Positions 46,626 to 55,540 of a stretch of 64,000 nucleotides of DNA are shown here, in pieces. The translations under genes were made by a program, and so were the position numbers. Positions within the stretch are counted from its first letter, which is position 1, and the number at the start of each line of letters is the position of its first letter. The notes beneath the pieces are model-generated. The model made no database searches, was not told where the DNA came from, and saw only the letters and a list, made by a program, of their open reading frames with translations. Location of the stretch: assembly GCA_002749285.1 (NCBI GenBank), contig PDPR01000009.1, positions 124,001 through 188,000 of the forward strand. Direction: 5' to 3'. The DNA comes from Maribacter sp. (GTDB lineage: Bacteria > Bacteroidota > Bacteroidia > Flavobacteriales > Flavobacteriaceae).

Positions 46626-48815
46626 ATGCGGGTATATTATTTTTTGCTTTTTTTAGGATTATATGCCTGTGATACTGAAGAATCAGTAACGGGACTTGCT
46701 CGTTGGGAGGCCCAAGCGGACAATATCACGATCATCCGTGATGATTTTGGAGTACCGCATATTTATGGGAAAACTGATGCAGATGCTGTTTTTGGACTAC
46801 TATATGCCCAATGCGAGGATGATTTTAACCGTGTGGAACAAAATTATATTTGGGCCACTGGCCGATTGGCCGAAATAGAAGGGGAAAAGGCCCTTTACAG
46901 TGATCTTCGTGCAAAATTGTTCATGACAGAGGAAGAGGCCAAGGCCAATTATGAAGATAGTCCTGAATGGCTAAAGGAATTGTGTGATGCTTTTGCCGAT
47001 GGAATAAATTATTATCTATATACGCACCCAGAAGTAAAACCAAGATTATTGACCCACTTTGAGCCTTGGATGCCCATGTACTTTAGTGAAGGTTCTATCG
47101 GAGGTGATATCGAACGTATCCCAACCTCAAAGATAAAGGCCTTTTATGAAAGTGGTATGCAGATCCCCGAATCAGAGGAGATCAAAATAAAAAGGGAAAG
47201 GGAATTGGCCGAGCCCCAAGGTTCTAACGGAATAGCGATTTCCGGAGAATTGACGGCATCGGGCAACACAATGCTCTTGATCAACCCACATACCTCATTT
47301 TACTTTAGGGGAGAGGTGCACATAGTCAGTGAGGAAGGACTCAATGCCTATGGGGCGGTCACTTGGGGACAGTTTTTCGTGTATCAGGGATTCAATGAAA
47401 AAACAGGGTGGATGCATACCTCTACCTACACCGATGTAATGGATGAATTCAAAGAGTCCATTATAAAGATAGGAGGTAATCACATGTACCAATATGGGGA
47501 GGAACTACGCCCAGTAAAGGAATCCGAAATCACTTTAAAATACAGGGAAGGTGATACGTTAAAAGAAAAAACATTTCCTGCCTACCATACACATCACGGC
47601 CCTATTACCCACATGGTCGATGGGCAATGGACTGCCTCTGCCATGATGTGGGAACCTGTAAAGGCCCTGGAGCAATCCTATATCCGTACAAAGCAGGACG
47701 GTTATACAGGATTTCGGAAAATGATGGATATTCGCACCAATTCCTCCAACAATACTGTATATGCCGATGCAGGGGGCAACATTGCTTATTTTCACGGGAA
47801 TTTTGTACCCAAACGAAATACCCAGTTCGATTATTCCCAACCCGTTGACGGCAGTGATCCGATGACCGACTGGCAAGGGTTACACACTATGGATGAGAAT
47901 ATCCTATTGCTGAACCCAGAAAACGGATGGTTGCAAAATTGTAATTCAACACCCTATACAGCTGCACTGGACTTTAGTCCAAAAAAGGAAGACTACCCTG
48001 CCTATATGTCCATTGATCGGGAGAACTTTCGTGGGGTACACGCCATAAACCTCCTTAAGGGCAGAAAGGGCTATACTTTGGATAGTTTGATCCAAATGGC
48101 CCATGACCCTTATCTACCCGCTTTTGAAAAATTAATCCCCGCATTGGTCAGTGCGTATGACAAACACCTGAATGGACATCCCGATCTAGAGGCGGCAATC
48201 GATGTTATGCGGAAATGGGACCTGAAAACCTCAAAAGAATCGGTGGCCATGACCTTGGCCCATTATTATGGCACAAAGGTCCTAGCCCTGAATATACCTG
48301 GGAAAACACATAAAAAGCCCACCCAAATGGAATTGTTCAACCATATAGGGAAATACATTTCAGATGAAGAAATGCTAACGCTATTCAAATCGGTGGTATC
48401 CGCGCTAGAAAAGGATTTCAGTACTTGGGAAATACCATGGGGCGAAGTGAATCGATACCAACGCCTAAACGGGGACATACGTCAACTTTTCGATGATGGG
48501 AAACCCAGTATTCCAATCGGATTCGCCTCGGGTCGTTGGGGAGCCTTGGCCGCCTATGGGGCAAATTACACTAACAACACGAAAAAAATCTATGGTACCC
48601 GTGGCAATAGTTTCGTGGCCGTGGTCGAATTTGGTGACAAGGTAAAGGCCAAGACCATATTGGCCGGTGGGCAAAGTGGAGATCCCCAATCCCCCCATTT
48701 TGATGACCAGACCCAACGTTACGCCAATATGCAATTTAAAGATGTTGCCTATTACAAGGAGGATGTGCTTAAAAGGGCGAAAAGGACCTATAAGCCCAGT
48801 AACTCCAAAAAGTAA
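46626..48815 (+). CDS. Penicillin-acylase-family (Ntn hydrolase) lipoprotein
   Basis: This 729-residue lipoprotein (GLYAC, Cys15) belongs to the penicillin/acyl-homoserine-lactone acylase family. Residues ~30-190 match the alpha-chain (ITIIRDDFGVPHIYGKTDADAVFGLLYAQCEDD). The precursor should self-cleave before Ser200 in PQGSNGIAISG, which becomes the catalytic N-terminal nucleophile. Downstream beta-chain features include INPHTSFYFRGEVHIVSEEGLNAYGAVTWGQFFVYQGFNEKTGWMHT, SSNNTVYADAGGNIAYFHG and the C-terminal LAGGQSGDPQSPHFDDQTQRYANM. Substrates in this family are amides such as acyl-homoserine lactones, beta-lactam side chains or aculeacin-like lipids, and cannot be read from sequence. It stands alone, divergent from tonB. 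Confidence 0.9.
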   Translation: MRVYYFLLFLGLYACDTEESVTGLARWEAQADNITIIRDDFGVPHIYGKTDADAVFGLLYAQCEDDFNRVEQNYIWATGRLAEIEGEKALYSDLRAKLFMTEEEAKANYEDSPEWLKELCDAFADGINYYLYTHPEVKPRLLTHFEPWMPMYFSEGSIGGDIERIPTSKIKAFYESGMQIPESEEIKIKRERELAEPQGSNGIAISGELTASGNTMLLINPHTSFYFRGEVHIVSEEGLNAYGAVTWGQFFVYQGFNEKTGWMHTSTYTDVMDEFKESIIKIGGNHMYQYGEELRPVKESEITLKYREGDTLKEKTFPAYHTHHGPITHMVDGQWTASAMMWEPVKALEQSYIRTKQDGYTGFRKMMDIRTNSSNNTVYADAGGNIAYFHGNFVPKRNTQFDYSQPVDGSDPMTDWQGLHTMDENILLLNPENGWLQNCNSTPYTAALDFSPKKEDYPAYMSIDRENFRGVHAINLLKGRKGYTLDSLIQMAHDPYLPAFEKLIPALVSAYDKHLNGHPDLEAAIDVMRKWDLKTSKESVAMTLAHYYGTKVLALNIPGKTHKKPTQMELFNHIGKYISDEEMLTLFKSVVSALEKDFSTWEIPWGEVNRYQRLNGDIRQLFDDGKPSIPIGFASGRWGALAAYGANYTNNTKKIYGTRGNSFVAVVEFGDKVKAKTILAGGQSGDPQSPHFDDQTQRYANMQFKDVAYYKEDVLKRAKRTYKPSNSKK

Positions 48816-48852
48816 GGTTTACACGGGTTTGGATCGTTAATAAGGTAAAAAG

Positions 48853-48900
48853 GGAAAGTTGGTCGACAACCTCGACCCAAGGGTGCGAGGTATACTTTCC
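48853..48900. repeat. Nested hairpin in the convergent acylase-secreted protein gap
   Basis: GGAAAGT (48853-48859) pairs with ACTTTCC (48894-48900). Inside it ACCTCG (48869-48874) pairs with CGAGGT (48886-48891), enclosing ACCC/GGGT. The gap 48816-49008 lies between converging genes, so this may be a bidirectional transcription end or a structured RNA end. No clean T-run follows. Confidence 0.4.
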
Positions 48901-49008
48901 AAAAAACTTTTGTTATTTCGGGACAGGCCTCGGGGAATAAAACCCTTTTTGGCTATCGCCCTGTGATCGAAGTTTGTTTTTCTTCAAAATCCAAAATCAG
49001 GATCTCAT

Positions 49009-49665
49009 TTACTCTTTGGTGATGATCAACGTAGCCTTGGCCCCTTCTGACAGCAACCATTTGTTCGAATAGATCAAATTACCCTTATCATCGTACACAT
49101 CTACCTGTGCCGTATTAGGGCTGGAGGAACCTTCGTTCAGTGCTTCAAAATCCAAGCGGTTAAACCCCTTTTCCAAATCTACGTTTACTCCTTTAAAGCC
49201 AGCGGTCAACAGCATGTTGTAGTCTATAATATTGCCGTTCAATGAGATCTTCACCCTATCACCATCCACATATTCATGATCACGGCAGACAATACCCACG
49301 TATTTCCCATCACTCCTGATATCACCTAAATATTGATCGCCGAATTTTTCCTTGGATCCCCCCTGTTCTTCGGATCGCCCTACTTTCGGATCTAGTTCCA
49401 AGTCATGGCCAGCTTGGAGCATTCCGTTATCAAGGTTCATATTAACAGGTATTCTGGTAAGTGAGTCCCTTAGGTTGATATTGGGTTTGGGATCAATTAT
49501 TGAAGGGATATTCAAGGCTGCACCTTGGGATGTGTCGTTATTGTTGTCGGGAATCGTTAGCGGCCCTATTTCCAAGGGAGTGCTACCGGGAATATCGGTT
49601 TGTGCGCTCGTACAGAAAGACAGCATCAAGAATAGAACAAGGATCAAAGTAGGTCTTATATTCAT
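49009..49665 (-). CDS. Secreted protein of unknown function
   Basis: This 218-residue protein has a Sec signal (LMLSFCTSAQ) and a mature part with a low-complexity N-terminal region (PLTIPDNNNDTSQGAALNIPS). A folded C-terminal domain follows with strand blocks DGKYVGIVCRDHEYVDGDRVKISLNGNIIDYNMLL, KGFNRLDFEALNEGSSSPNTAQVDVYDDKGNLIYSNKWLLSEGAKATLIITKE. The C-terminal part looks like an Ig- or carbohydrate-binding-type beta sandwich, but I do not recognise the family. It could instead be a lipoprotein using the Cys in LSFC, though the following TSAQ fits signal peptidase I better. No enzymatic motif is visible. Confidence 0.75.
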   Translation of the reverse strand: MNIRPTLILVLFLMLSFCTSAQTDIPGSTPLEIGPLTIPDNNNDTSQGAALNIPSIIDPKPNINLRDSLTRIPVNMNLDNGMLQAGHDLELDPKVGRSEEQGGSKEKFGDQYLGDIRSDGKYVGIVCRDHEYVDGDRVKISLNGNIIDYNMLLTAGFKGVNVDLEKGFNRLDFEALNEGSSSPNTAQVDVYDDKGNLIYSNKWLLSEGAKATLIITKE

Positions 49666-49761
49666 TATCCAACCATATATTTTGGGATAAAGATAGCAAT
49701 TACCCTGCCATAGGGATGTAAAGGCCTGTTAATTTCGTTCAATTTTCGTTATTGAAGGTGC

Positions 49762-52032
49762 TTACGGCCATATCTGATCTGTTCCTTCCAATTGTTCCAA
49801 GAAGGCCTTATAATTTATATTATTGGGATACGATTCCACAAGTTGCCTTCCTATTTCCTTGGCTTTCCCGGTTTCGCCATATTTCGAATGGAAAAAAGCC
49901 AAGGTGTACAATAGGTCCTCATTGGCAGGTGAAACCTTCAATCCCCTCAACAAGGTGCTTTTGGCCTTTACCCGCTCATTTACCTTATCATATAGCAAGC
50001 CAAGATTGTAATACACCCTTATGTTTTCCGGCATATGTACGATGGCCTCCTCAAGTTGCGAAATAGCCTCGTCGTTCCTTCCCTGCTCGGCCAATAAAAG
50101 TGCCAAGGAATAATAGGTTGGCCCATAATCAGGTTCTTGCCCGATAATGGTCTCAAAAGTATGCTCAGCCTTGTCCAGTGCACCATTTCTATAGTATAAA
50201 TTGGCCAGGCCGGTTCTGATCATATTATTCACATTGTCTATCTCCAATGCTTTTTCATAATTTTCAATAGCCTTGGGAAGGTTCCCTTTCTTAAGATAGT
50301 AATTGGCTTTTTTGGCCAATCCCCCTACAAAATCGGCAGTAACGTCCAAATAGGTGGAAAATTCCTTTTTGACTTTTACATAGACTTCCTTATACCGGGG
50401 CGGGACTTGATTTTCCTTTAAATCCCCCAAGGCATAAAAGGCCTTTACCCTGACCGATCTTTTTCCATCTTTGAGAAGGGGCAAAAGATACATGGCATAA
50501 TCAGTGGTGTCCATATTGCCCAATACATCAAGAGTGGCGCCCCTTACCATAGGGGAAGGGTCCTCTAAAAAGGTCATTAAGTTGTTCATATCATTGGCAT
50601 TGATATAATACTGTATCCCGTTTATGGCAGATGCCCTTGCAATCTCGGGCTGAAGGGTGTCATGCATCAATTCCAAGAGGGCTTCCTTACCTTCTGGGTC
50701 GCCATGGAGACCAGGGGCCAGAAGTTCGGAAAAATGGCCATAATCCGGTATGCCGTATTGATCTTTGAAAGCTTCCCAAGCCCATTCATTATCCTTATCC
50801 TTATGGCATCCGGTACAGGCGTTCTGGGTATCGTATTTTAGACTTAGGTCAGGCCTTGGTATCCTGAAGCTATGGTCCCTCCTAAAATCATTGCCCATAT
50901 AGTAACGGCCCGGCATATGGCAATTTATGCATTGTCCACTCTCTGAACCAACTTTATGAAAATGATGTTCAGGTGTATTATATTTTTCGGGAATATGGCA
51001 TTGGGCACATAATTCATTGCCTTTGAATTTAAGTTCGAGTGAGTGTGGGTTGTGGCAATCTGAACATTTTACATTGTTCCGGTACATTTTACTTTGGACA
51101 AAAGATCCATATACATAGTCCTCATCAAGAATCTGCCCATCGGGATAATACAAGCGATCGGTAATCAACTGGGGGTAATAATGGTCTAGCATTGTCCCTT
51201 CAAAATTGAAGAATTCGGAGATTTGTTCCCGTCGCATGTGGCATCTGGCACATTGATCCACCAAATCCTTGGGTTTTGTTCTGGAGGTCATGTACATGGT
51301 ACCCGATGCTTTATAGTCCCCTCCCAATTGTAGGGCTTTATCAACATGTTCCTTGCCAGGCCCATGACAAGCCTCACAACTTACATTGATCAAGGCGTAT
51401 TTGGTGTCATACCCTTTGGTTTTGGAATCATAATTTTTCCTGACATTGGTCGAATGGCAATCAGAGCACATCGTGTTCCAGTTTAATCCACCCCTTGACC
51501 AGTGGAGCCATTCCGAATGAACGACCTTAAAATCAGGGTACAGATCAAACCATTTGTTCTTTTGGGAATCCCAGGCCGTTCGAAGGCATTGGTACCTCCC
51601 GTTCGGGAATTTAACAATGTATTGCTGTAAAGGGGTCAAACCAAAGGTATATACGATCCTGTAATCATGGTACTTGCCATCGGGCCCTTCGGTATTCACA
51701 AAAAAACCTTCCCCTCTCTTATAAAATCGGGATGTTACCCCTTGGCTTTTAAATGTTTCTCCCTTGAAGTCCGCCAAAATAGTCTCCCTATCTGCCAATT
51801 GCATGGCTTTATCGTGGTGCGAACCTTTCCAATCCGCATGTTCCTTTTGGTGACATTCCTTACAGGTTTCATCCCCCAAAAAATCCGCATCGGGAATTTG
51901 ATGGGTCGATACGAAAATATTATCCAAATCTTCGGGGGGGATTTCAATATATTCCTTGCCTTTATCTTCTTTGCAGGAGATAGACACTATTAAAAAGAAT
52001 GCAATAATGATGCGTAAAAAAGTCTTCATCAT
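49762..52032 (-). CDS. Octaheme c-type cytochrome with HEAT-like and TPR repeats (lipoprotein)
   Basis: This 756-residue lipoprotein (VSISC, Cys20) has eight CxxCH haem-binding motifs from residue 57 to about 410: CKECH, CSDCH, CEACH, CARCH, CSDCH, CAQCH, CINCH and CTGCH. Extra histidines (SHHDKAM, HHFHKVG) could be distal ligands. HEAT-like repeats (PSPMVRGATLDVLGNM, KRSVRVKAFYALGDL) follow, then at least four TPR units (AIENYEKALEIDNVN, AEHTFETIIGQEPDYGPTYYSLALLLAEQGRNDEAISQLEEAI). Multihaem proteins of this type carry electrons in the periplasm or on the outer membrane, and the repeats suggest docking to partners. The gene follows korAB after a perfect 14-base inverted repeat. Electron donor and acceptor are unknown. 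Confidence 0.9.
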   Translation of the reverse strand: MMKTFLRIIIAFFLIVSISCKEDKGKEYIEIPPEDLDNIFVSTHQIPDADFLGDETCKECHQKEHADWKGSHHDKAMQLADRETILADFKGETFKSQGVTSRFYKRGEGFFVNTEGPDGKYHDYRIVYTFGLTPLQQYIVKFPNGRYQCLRTAWDSQKNKWFDLYPDFKVVHSEWLHWSRGGLNWNTMCSDCHSTNVRKNYDSKTKGYDTKYALINVSCEACHGPGKEHVDKALQLGGDYKASGTMYMTSRTKPKDLVDQCARCHMRREQISEFFNFEGTMLDHYYPQLITDRLYYPDGQILDEDYVYGSFVQSKMYRNNVKCSDCHNPHSLELKFKGNELCAQCHIPEKYNTPEHHFHKVGSESGQCINCHMPGRYYMGNDFRRDHSFRIPRPDLSLKYDTQNACTGCHKDKDNEWAWEAFKDQYGIPDYGHFSELLAPGLHGDPEGKEALLELMHDTLQPEIARASAINGIQYYINANDMNNLMTFLEDPSPMVRGATLDVLGNMDTTDYAMYLLPLLKDGKRSVRVKAFYALGDLKENQVPPRYKEVYVKVKKEFSTYLDVTADFVGGLAKKANYYLKKGNLPKAIENYEKALEIDNVNNMIRTGLANLYYRNGALDKAEHTFETIIGQEPDYGPTYYSLALLLAEQGRNDEAISQLEEAIVHMPENIRVYYNLGLLYDKVNERVKAKSTLLRGLKVSPANEDLLYTLAFFHSKYGETGKAKEIGRQLVESYPNNINYKAFLEQLEGTDQIWP

Positions 52033-52079
52033 TAAAATACTATATATACATATAGGTTGTTGGCCCCTGTTGTTAAATC

Positions 52080-52121
52080 ATTGGGAACACCCTTTGTAAA
52101 GGTACAGAGGGTGTTCCCAAT
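52080..52121. repeat. Perfect 14-base inverted repeat between korB and the octaheme cytochrome gene
   Basis: ATTGGGAACACCCT (52080-52093) and AGGGTGTTCCCAAT (52108-52121) are exact inverse complements with a 14-base loop. It lies 48 bases upstream of the cytochrome start and 44 bases after the korB stop. No T-run follows on the minus strand, so it is either a factor-dependent end, an mRNA-stabilising stem, or a protein-binding site. Confidence 0.7.
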
Positions 52122-52164
52122 ATGACCTTTGTCTTCGTGGAAGTTTTAAGTTTTCCAACAAAAA

Positions 52165-53181
52165 TCAAAATACCTTGTAAGTATCCTCAGAGAAAAACAA
52201 ATCGTCGGTTTTCTTAAAGTTCGAATCCGATTTTACCTGGGCGGTAAGGGCATCTTCCCGCTCTTCCAAGGTAACATCATCAAAAGCCCTAACAATACCT
52301 GTAACCATAGGATAATCCAACCGCACTAACATCTGGTGCAGTGTTGGGTCTTGCTCCTTGGCGTCATGGACCAAAATATCGGTTTCGGTAATTCCATTTT
52401 CACCTATGGTCACGACCTCCAATCTTAAACCGTTCAAGACCAATCCTTTGTTGCGTTCCTTTCCAAAGATCATGGGTTTTCCATGTTCCACAAAAAGCAT
52501 TCGATCTGCCCTAACAGCCTTATCGGTAAATTCCGAATAGGCCCCGTCATTGAATATGGGACAGTTCTGCAAAACCTCGATAAGCGAAGTTCCCTTGAAC
52601 TTTTCCGCATCGATGAAGACCTGGGTCATCTCCTTAGGTGTATTTCCTGATATTCTTCCGAAAAAACGGGCATGTGCCCCCAAAGCCAATTCCCCTGCAG
52701 AAAATGGGGGCTGTGTATTTCCGTATGGTGATGACTTTGTCTTTTGGCCGACTAACGACGTTGGGGAGAATTGCCCTTTGGTAAGTCCGTATATCTCATT
52801 ATTGAACAAAATAATATTCAGGTCCACATTCCTCCGTAATACATGTATGAAGTGGTTACCCCCTATGGCCATAGAGTCACCATCCCCTGTGATCACCCAT
52901 ACACTTAAATCGGGATTTGCCAATTTCAGGCCTGTTGCAATGGCCGGGGCCCGGCCATGGATGCTGTGCATCCCGTAGGTATCCATATAATACGGAAAGC
53001 GCGAGGAACACCCTATTCCCGAAATAAAGACCACATTTTCTTTTTTCACCCCCATTTCAGGAAGTGCTTTTTGCATGGATCGAAGGATTACATAATCGTC
53101 ACAACCAGGACACCATCTCACTTCTTGGTCACTTGCAAAATCCTTATAGGTATATTTTTTTACTGCTGCTTCCATATGCAT
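52165..53181 (-). CDS. korB: 2-oxoacid:ferredoxin oxidoreductase, beta subunit
   Basis: This 338-residue protein is the thiamine-diphosphate-binding subunit. It begins with WCPGCDDY (cluster/TPP region), contains GIGCSSRFPYYMDTYGMHSIHGRAPAIATGLKLANP, GDGDSMAIGGNHFIH (metal/TPP motif), and FNNEIYGLTKGQFSPTS. With KorA it oxidises a 2-oxoacid, most likely 2-oxoglutarate, to the acyl-CoA and CO2 while reducing ferredoxin. The ATG overlaps the korA stop by one base (TAATG); a second ATG two codons in is possible. The divergent ferredoxin gene next to korA is the probable electron acceptor. Confidence 0.93.
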   Translation of the reverse strand: MHMEAAVKKYTYKDFASDQEVRWCPGCDDYVILRSMQKALPEMGVKKENVVFISGIGCSSRFPYYMDTYGMHSIHGRAPAIATGLKLANPDLSVWVITGDGDSMAIGGNHFIHVLRRNVDLNIILFNNEIYGLTKGQFSPTSLVGQKTKSSPYGNTQPPFSAGELALGAHARFFGRISGNTPKEMTQVFIDAEKFKGTSLIEVLQNCPIFNDGAYSEFTDKAVRADRMLFVEHGKPMIFGKERNKGLVLNGLRLEVVTIGENGITETDILVHDAKEQDPTLHQMLVRLDYPMVTGIVRAFDDVTLEEREDALTAQVKSDSNFKKTDDLFFSEDTYKVF

Positions 53182-55034
53182 TAGACTAGGGATTTGAATT
53201 TTTCCACCAATTCATTGTTCGCGAATGGCAGACCTTGTATTTTATTGAATTGAAGGAAATCAAATCCATCACAGTTGATTTTCAACACTTTGACAAATTG
53301 CCCACCGTTCAACTCACAGACAATAATCCTCTTATATTTGTTAAACACCTCTTTGGTATTCCTAGGGAGAGGGTTGATATAGTTGAAATGTGCAAGCCCG
53401 ATATTCTTATATCCTTCCTCATTCAATTCCTTTACCGCCGAATGTAGACTACCATATGTGCCTCCCCACCCAACAACCAACAAATCCCCCTCTTTGGTAA
53501 ATTCCGGGACAATGTCAGGTATATAGTTTTGGACCCTTTTTACTTTCTCGGCCCTTATTTTTGTCATGTACTCATGGTTTTCAGGCACATAGGACACGTT
53601 TCCAGACACACGGTCTTTCTCCAACCCACCGACTCTATGCTCCAAGCCTGGAGATCCCGGGATAGCCCAATTCCTTGCCAAGGTGTCCCCATCCCTATCG
53701 TAAGGATGCCAATCCTCTTTTGCTTCCTTAATGACATTGTTCTTTATTTCGGGCATACTGTCCACGGATCTTATCCTCCATGGTGCCGATCCATTAGCGA
53801 TATAACCATCGGTCAACAATAGTACCGGTGTCATATGTTCTATGGTCAATTTCGCTGCTTCATAGGCATATTCGAAACAATTGGAAGGAGTACTTGCCGC
53901 TATTACGATAATCGGGCTTTCACCGTTTCTACCGTACATGGCCTGCAAAAGGTCTGATTGCTCTGTTTTTGTCGGCAATCCCGTTGAGGGCCCGCCACGC
54001 TGTACATTCACTATGACCAAAGGTAGTTCGATCATCATGGCCAAGCCGATAGCTTCCCCTTTCAAGGCCAATCCCGGCCCTGATGTTGTGGTTATGGCCA
54101 GATTCCCTGCAAATGATGCCCCGATTGCGGAACCTATTCCGGCAATCTCATCTTCTGCCTGTAAGGTTTTGACACCAAAATGCTTGTGTTTTGCCAATTC
54201 ATGTAAAATATCGGAAGCCGGGGTAATGGGATATGAGCCCAAGAACAGTTCCAATCCCGATTTTTCGGCTGCCGCCAAAAACCCCCATGCGGTAGCTTGG
54301 TTCCCCATGATCACCCTATAGGTGCCCGGAGTCATTTTGGCTGGTGCAATCGTATAGGCATTAGGAATCAATTCCAAGGTTTCGGCAAAATAGAAACCTG
54401 CTTTCAACACCCTGGTATTGGCCTCGATGATATGGGGTTTGTCCTTGAATTTCTTATTGAGGAAATCAATGGTGTATTCCATGGAGCGATTGTACATCCA
54501 ATAGACCATGCCCAGGGCAAACATGTTCTTACTACGGGTAATGATCTTATTGTCCAATCCTTCCACACCCTTTAGCGCCTCTTTTGTCAAGGAGGTCATA
54601 CCTACTTCTATGACCCTATAATTCTTGAGGCTTCCATCTTCCAATGGGTTACTTTCATAAAGGGCCTTTTCCTGATTCTTTTTGGTAAAGGAATCCGTAT
54701 CCACTATTACGGTATGGCCTGGTTTAAGGGCATGTAGGTTGGTTTTTAAGCCTGCCGGGTTCATAGCCACCAAAAGATCCAGATTATCACCTGGTGTACT
54801 GACTTCAATACTACCGATATGCACCTGAAAGCCCGAAACCCCATATAAACTACCCCGTGGGGCCCTTATTTCCGCCGGATAATTAGGAAATGTAGAGACA
54901 TCATTACCGAACATTGCGGATGTATCGGAGAACTGGGTGCCCGTTAATTGCATCCCATCCCCTGAATCACCTACAAAACGGATGATTACGTCATTCAAAG
55001 CTTTTTGTTTTTTCTCTTCCGCGGCTGCAATCAT
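53181..55034 (-). CDS. korA: 2-oxoacid:ferredoxin oxidoreductase, fused gamma-alpha subunit
   Basis: This 617-residue protein begins with the gamma domain (IRFVGDSGDGMQLTGTQFSDTSAMFGNDVSTFPNYPAEIRAPRG). The alpha (pyrimidine-binding) domain follows with YPITPASDILHELAKH, QAEDEIAGIGSAIGASFAGNLAITTTSGPGLALKGEAIGLAMMIELPLVIVNVQRGGPSTGLPTKTEQSDL and the C-terminal domain (GDLLVVGWGGTYGSLHSAV). It works with KorB. The YPITPxS motif and GPSTGLPTKTEQ fix the family. The exact 2-oxoacid (2-oxoglutarate versus pyruvate) is inferred from the usual flavobacterial assignment. An FNR-like site lies 89-100 bases upstream. Confidence 0.93.
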   Translation of the reverse strand: MIAAAEEKKQKALNDVIIRFVGDSGDGMQLTGTQFSDTSAMFGNDVSTFPNYPAEIRAPRGSLYGVSGFQVHIGSIEVSTPGDNLDLLVAMNPAGLKTNLHALKPGHTVIVDTDSFTKKNQEKALYESNPLEDGSLKNYRVIEVGMTSLTKEALKGVEGLDNKIITRSKNMFALGMVYWMYNRSMEYTIDFLNKKFKDKPHIIEANTRVLKAGFYFAETLELIPNAYTIAPAKMTPGTYRVIMGNQATAWGFLAAAEKSGLELFLGSYPITPASDILHELAKHKHFGVKTLQAEDEIAGIGSAIGASFAGNLAITTTSGPGLALKGEAIGLAMMIELPLVIVNVQRGGPSTGLPTKTEQSDLLQAMYGRNGESPIIVIAASTPSNCFEYAYEAAKLTIEHMTPVLLLTDGYIANGSAPWRIRSVDSMPEIKNNVIKEAKEDWHPYDRDGDTLARNWAIPGSPGLEHRVGGLEKDRVSGNVSYVPENHEYMTKIRAEKVKRVQNYIPDIVPEFTKEGDLLVVGWGGTYGSLHSAVKELNEEGYKNIGLAHFNYINPLPRNTKEVFNKYKRIIVCELNGGQFVKVLKINCDGFDFLQFNKIQGLPFANNELVEKFKSLV

Positions 55035-55122
55035 ATAATCTTATTTTCCTTGAAAAAATGAATTCTATTAATTTCCGGTAAATTTAGGCACTAAAATTTA
55101 ATTCCCCTTAAATTTCCAAATA

Positions 55123-55134
55123 TGATATTTATCA
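55123..55134. promoter_or_regulatory. FNR/CRP-type half-palindrome in the korA-ferredoxin divergent region
   Basis: TGATATTTATCA lies between the divergent korA (start 55034) and ferredoxin (start 55190) genes. It is the same 12-mer as upstream of tonB. It is placed to control the ferredoxin, korA, or both, fitting oxygen- or redox-dependent use of the ferredoxin-linked enzyme. Confidence 0.5.
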
Positions 55135-55189
55135 TTGAAATGTGTTTTTCTATATACTAGCTTGGCCTTATAATTAAAATTAAGGAAAA

Positions 55190-55540
55190 ATGGCTTTAAA
55201 AATTACGGATGAATGCATCAACTGTGATGCCTGCATTTCGGAATGCCCGAACAATGCAATCTACGAACCTGACCACGAATGGTCTTACTCCGACGAAACC
55301 GCTTTAAGTGGTATGGTAACAACACTTGATGGCGGGGAAGTGGATGCTGATTTGGGGAACGGACCCATTTCAGATGAATTCTATTTTATCGTGACCGAGA
55401 AATGTACCGAGTGCATAGGATTCCATGATGAGCCACAATGTGTTTCGGTTTGTCCTGTCGACTGTTGTGTCCCTGATGAGGACCATGTTGAGACAGAGGA
55501 TGCCTTATTGGAGAAAAAAGCTTGGTTGTACGGGGAATAG
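55190..55540 (+). CDS. 2x[4Fe-4S] ferredoxin
   Basis: This 116-residue protein has two cluster motifs. CINCDACISECP (Cys9, 12, 15, 19) is a standard CxxCxxCxxxCP set. The second is CTECIGFHDEPQCVSVCP, with an insertion of the YfhL/Alvin type between the second and third cysteines. The C-terminal extension (VETEDALLEKKAWLYGE) also fits the Alvin-type group. An AAGGAAAA stretch precedes the ATG and could act as ribosome-binding site. It lies divergent from korAB and is the likely electron acceptor for that complex. A long hairpin terminator follows. Confidence 0.92.
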   Translation: MALKITDECINCDACISECPNNAIYEPDHEWSYSDETALSGMVTTLDGGEVDADLGNGPISDEFYFIVTEKCTECIGFHDEPQCVSVCPVDCCVPDEDHVETEDALLEKKAWLYGE

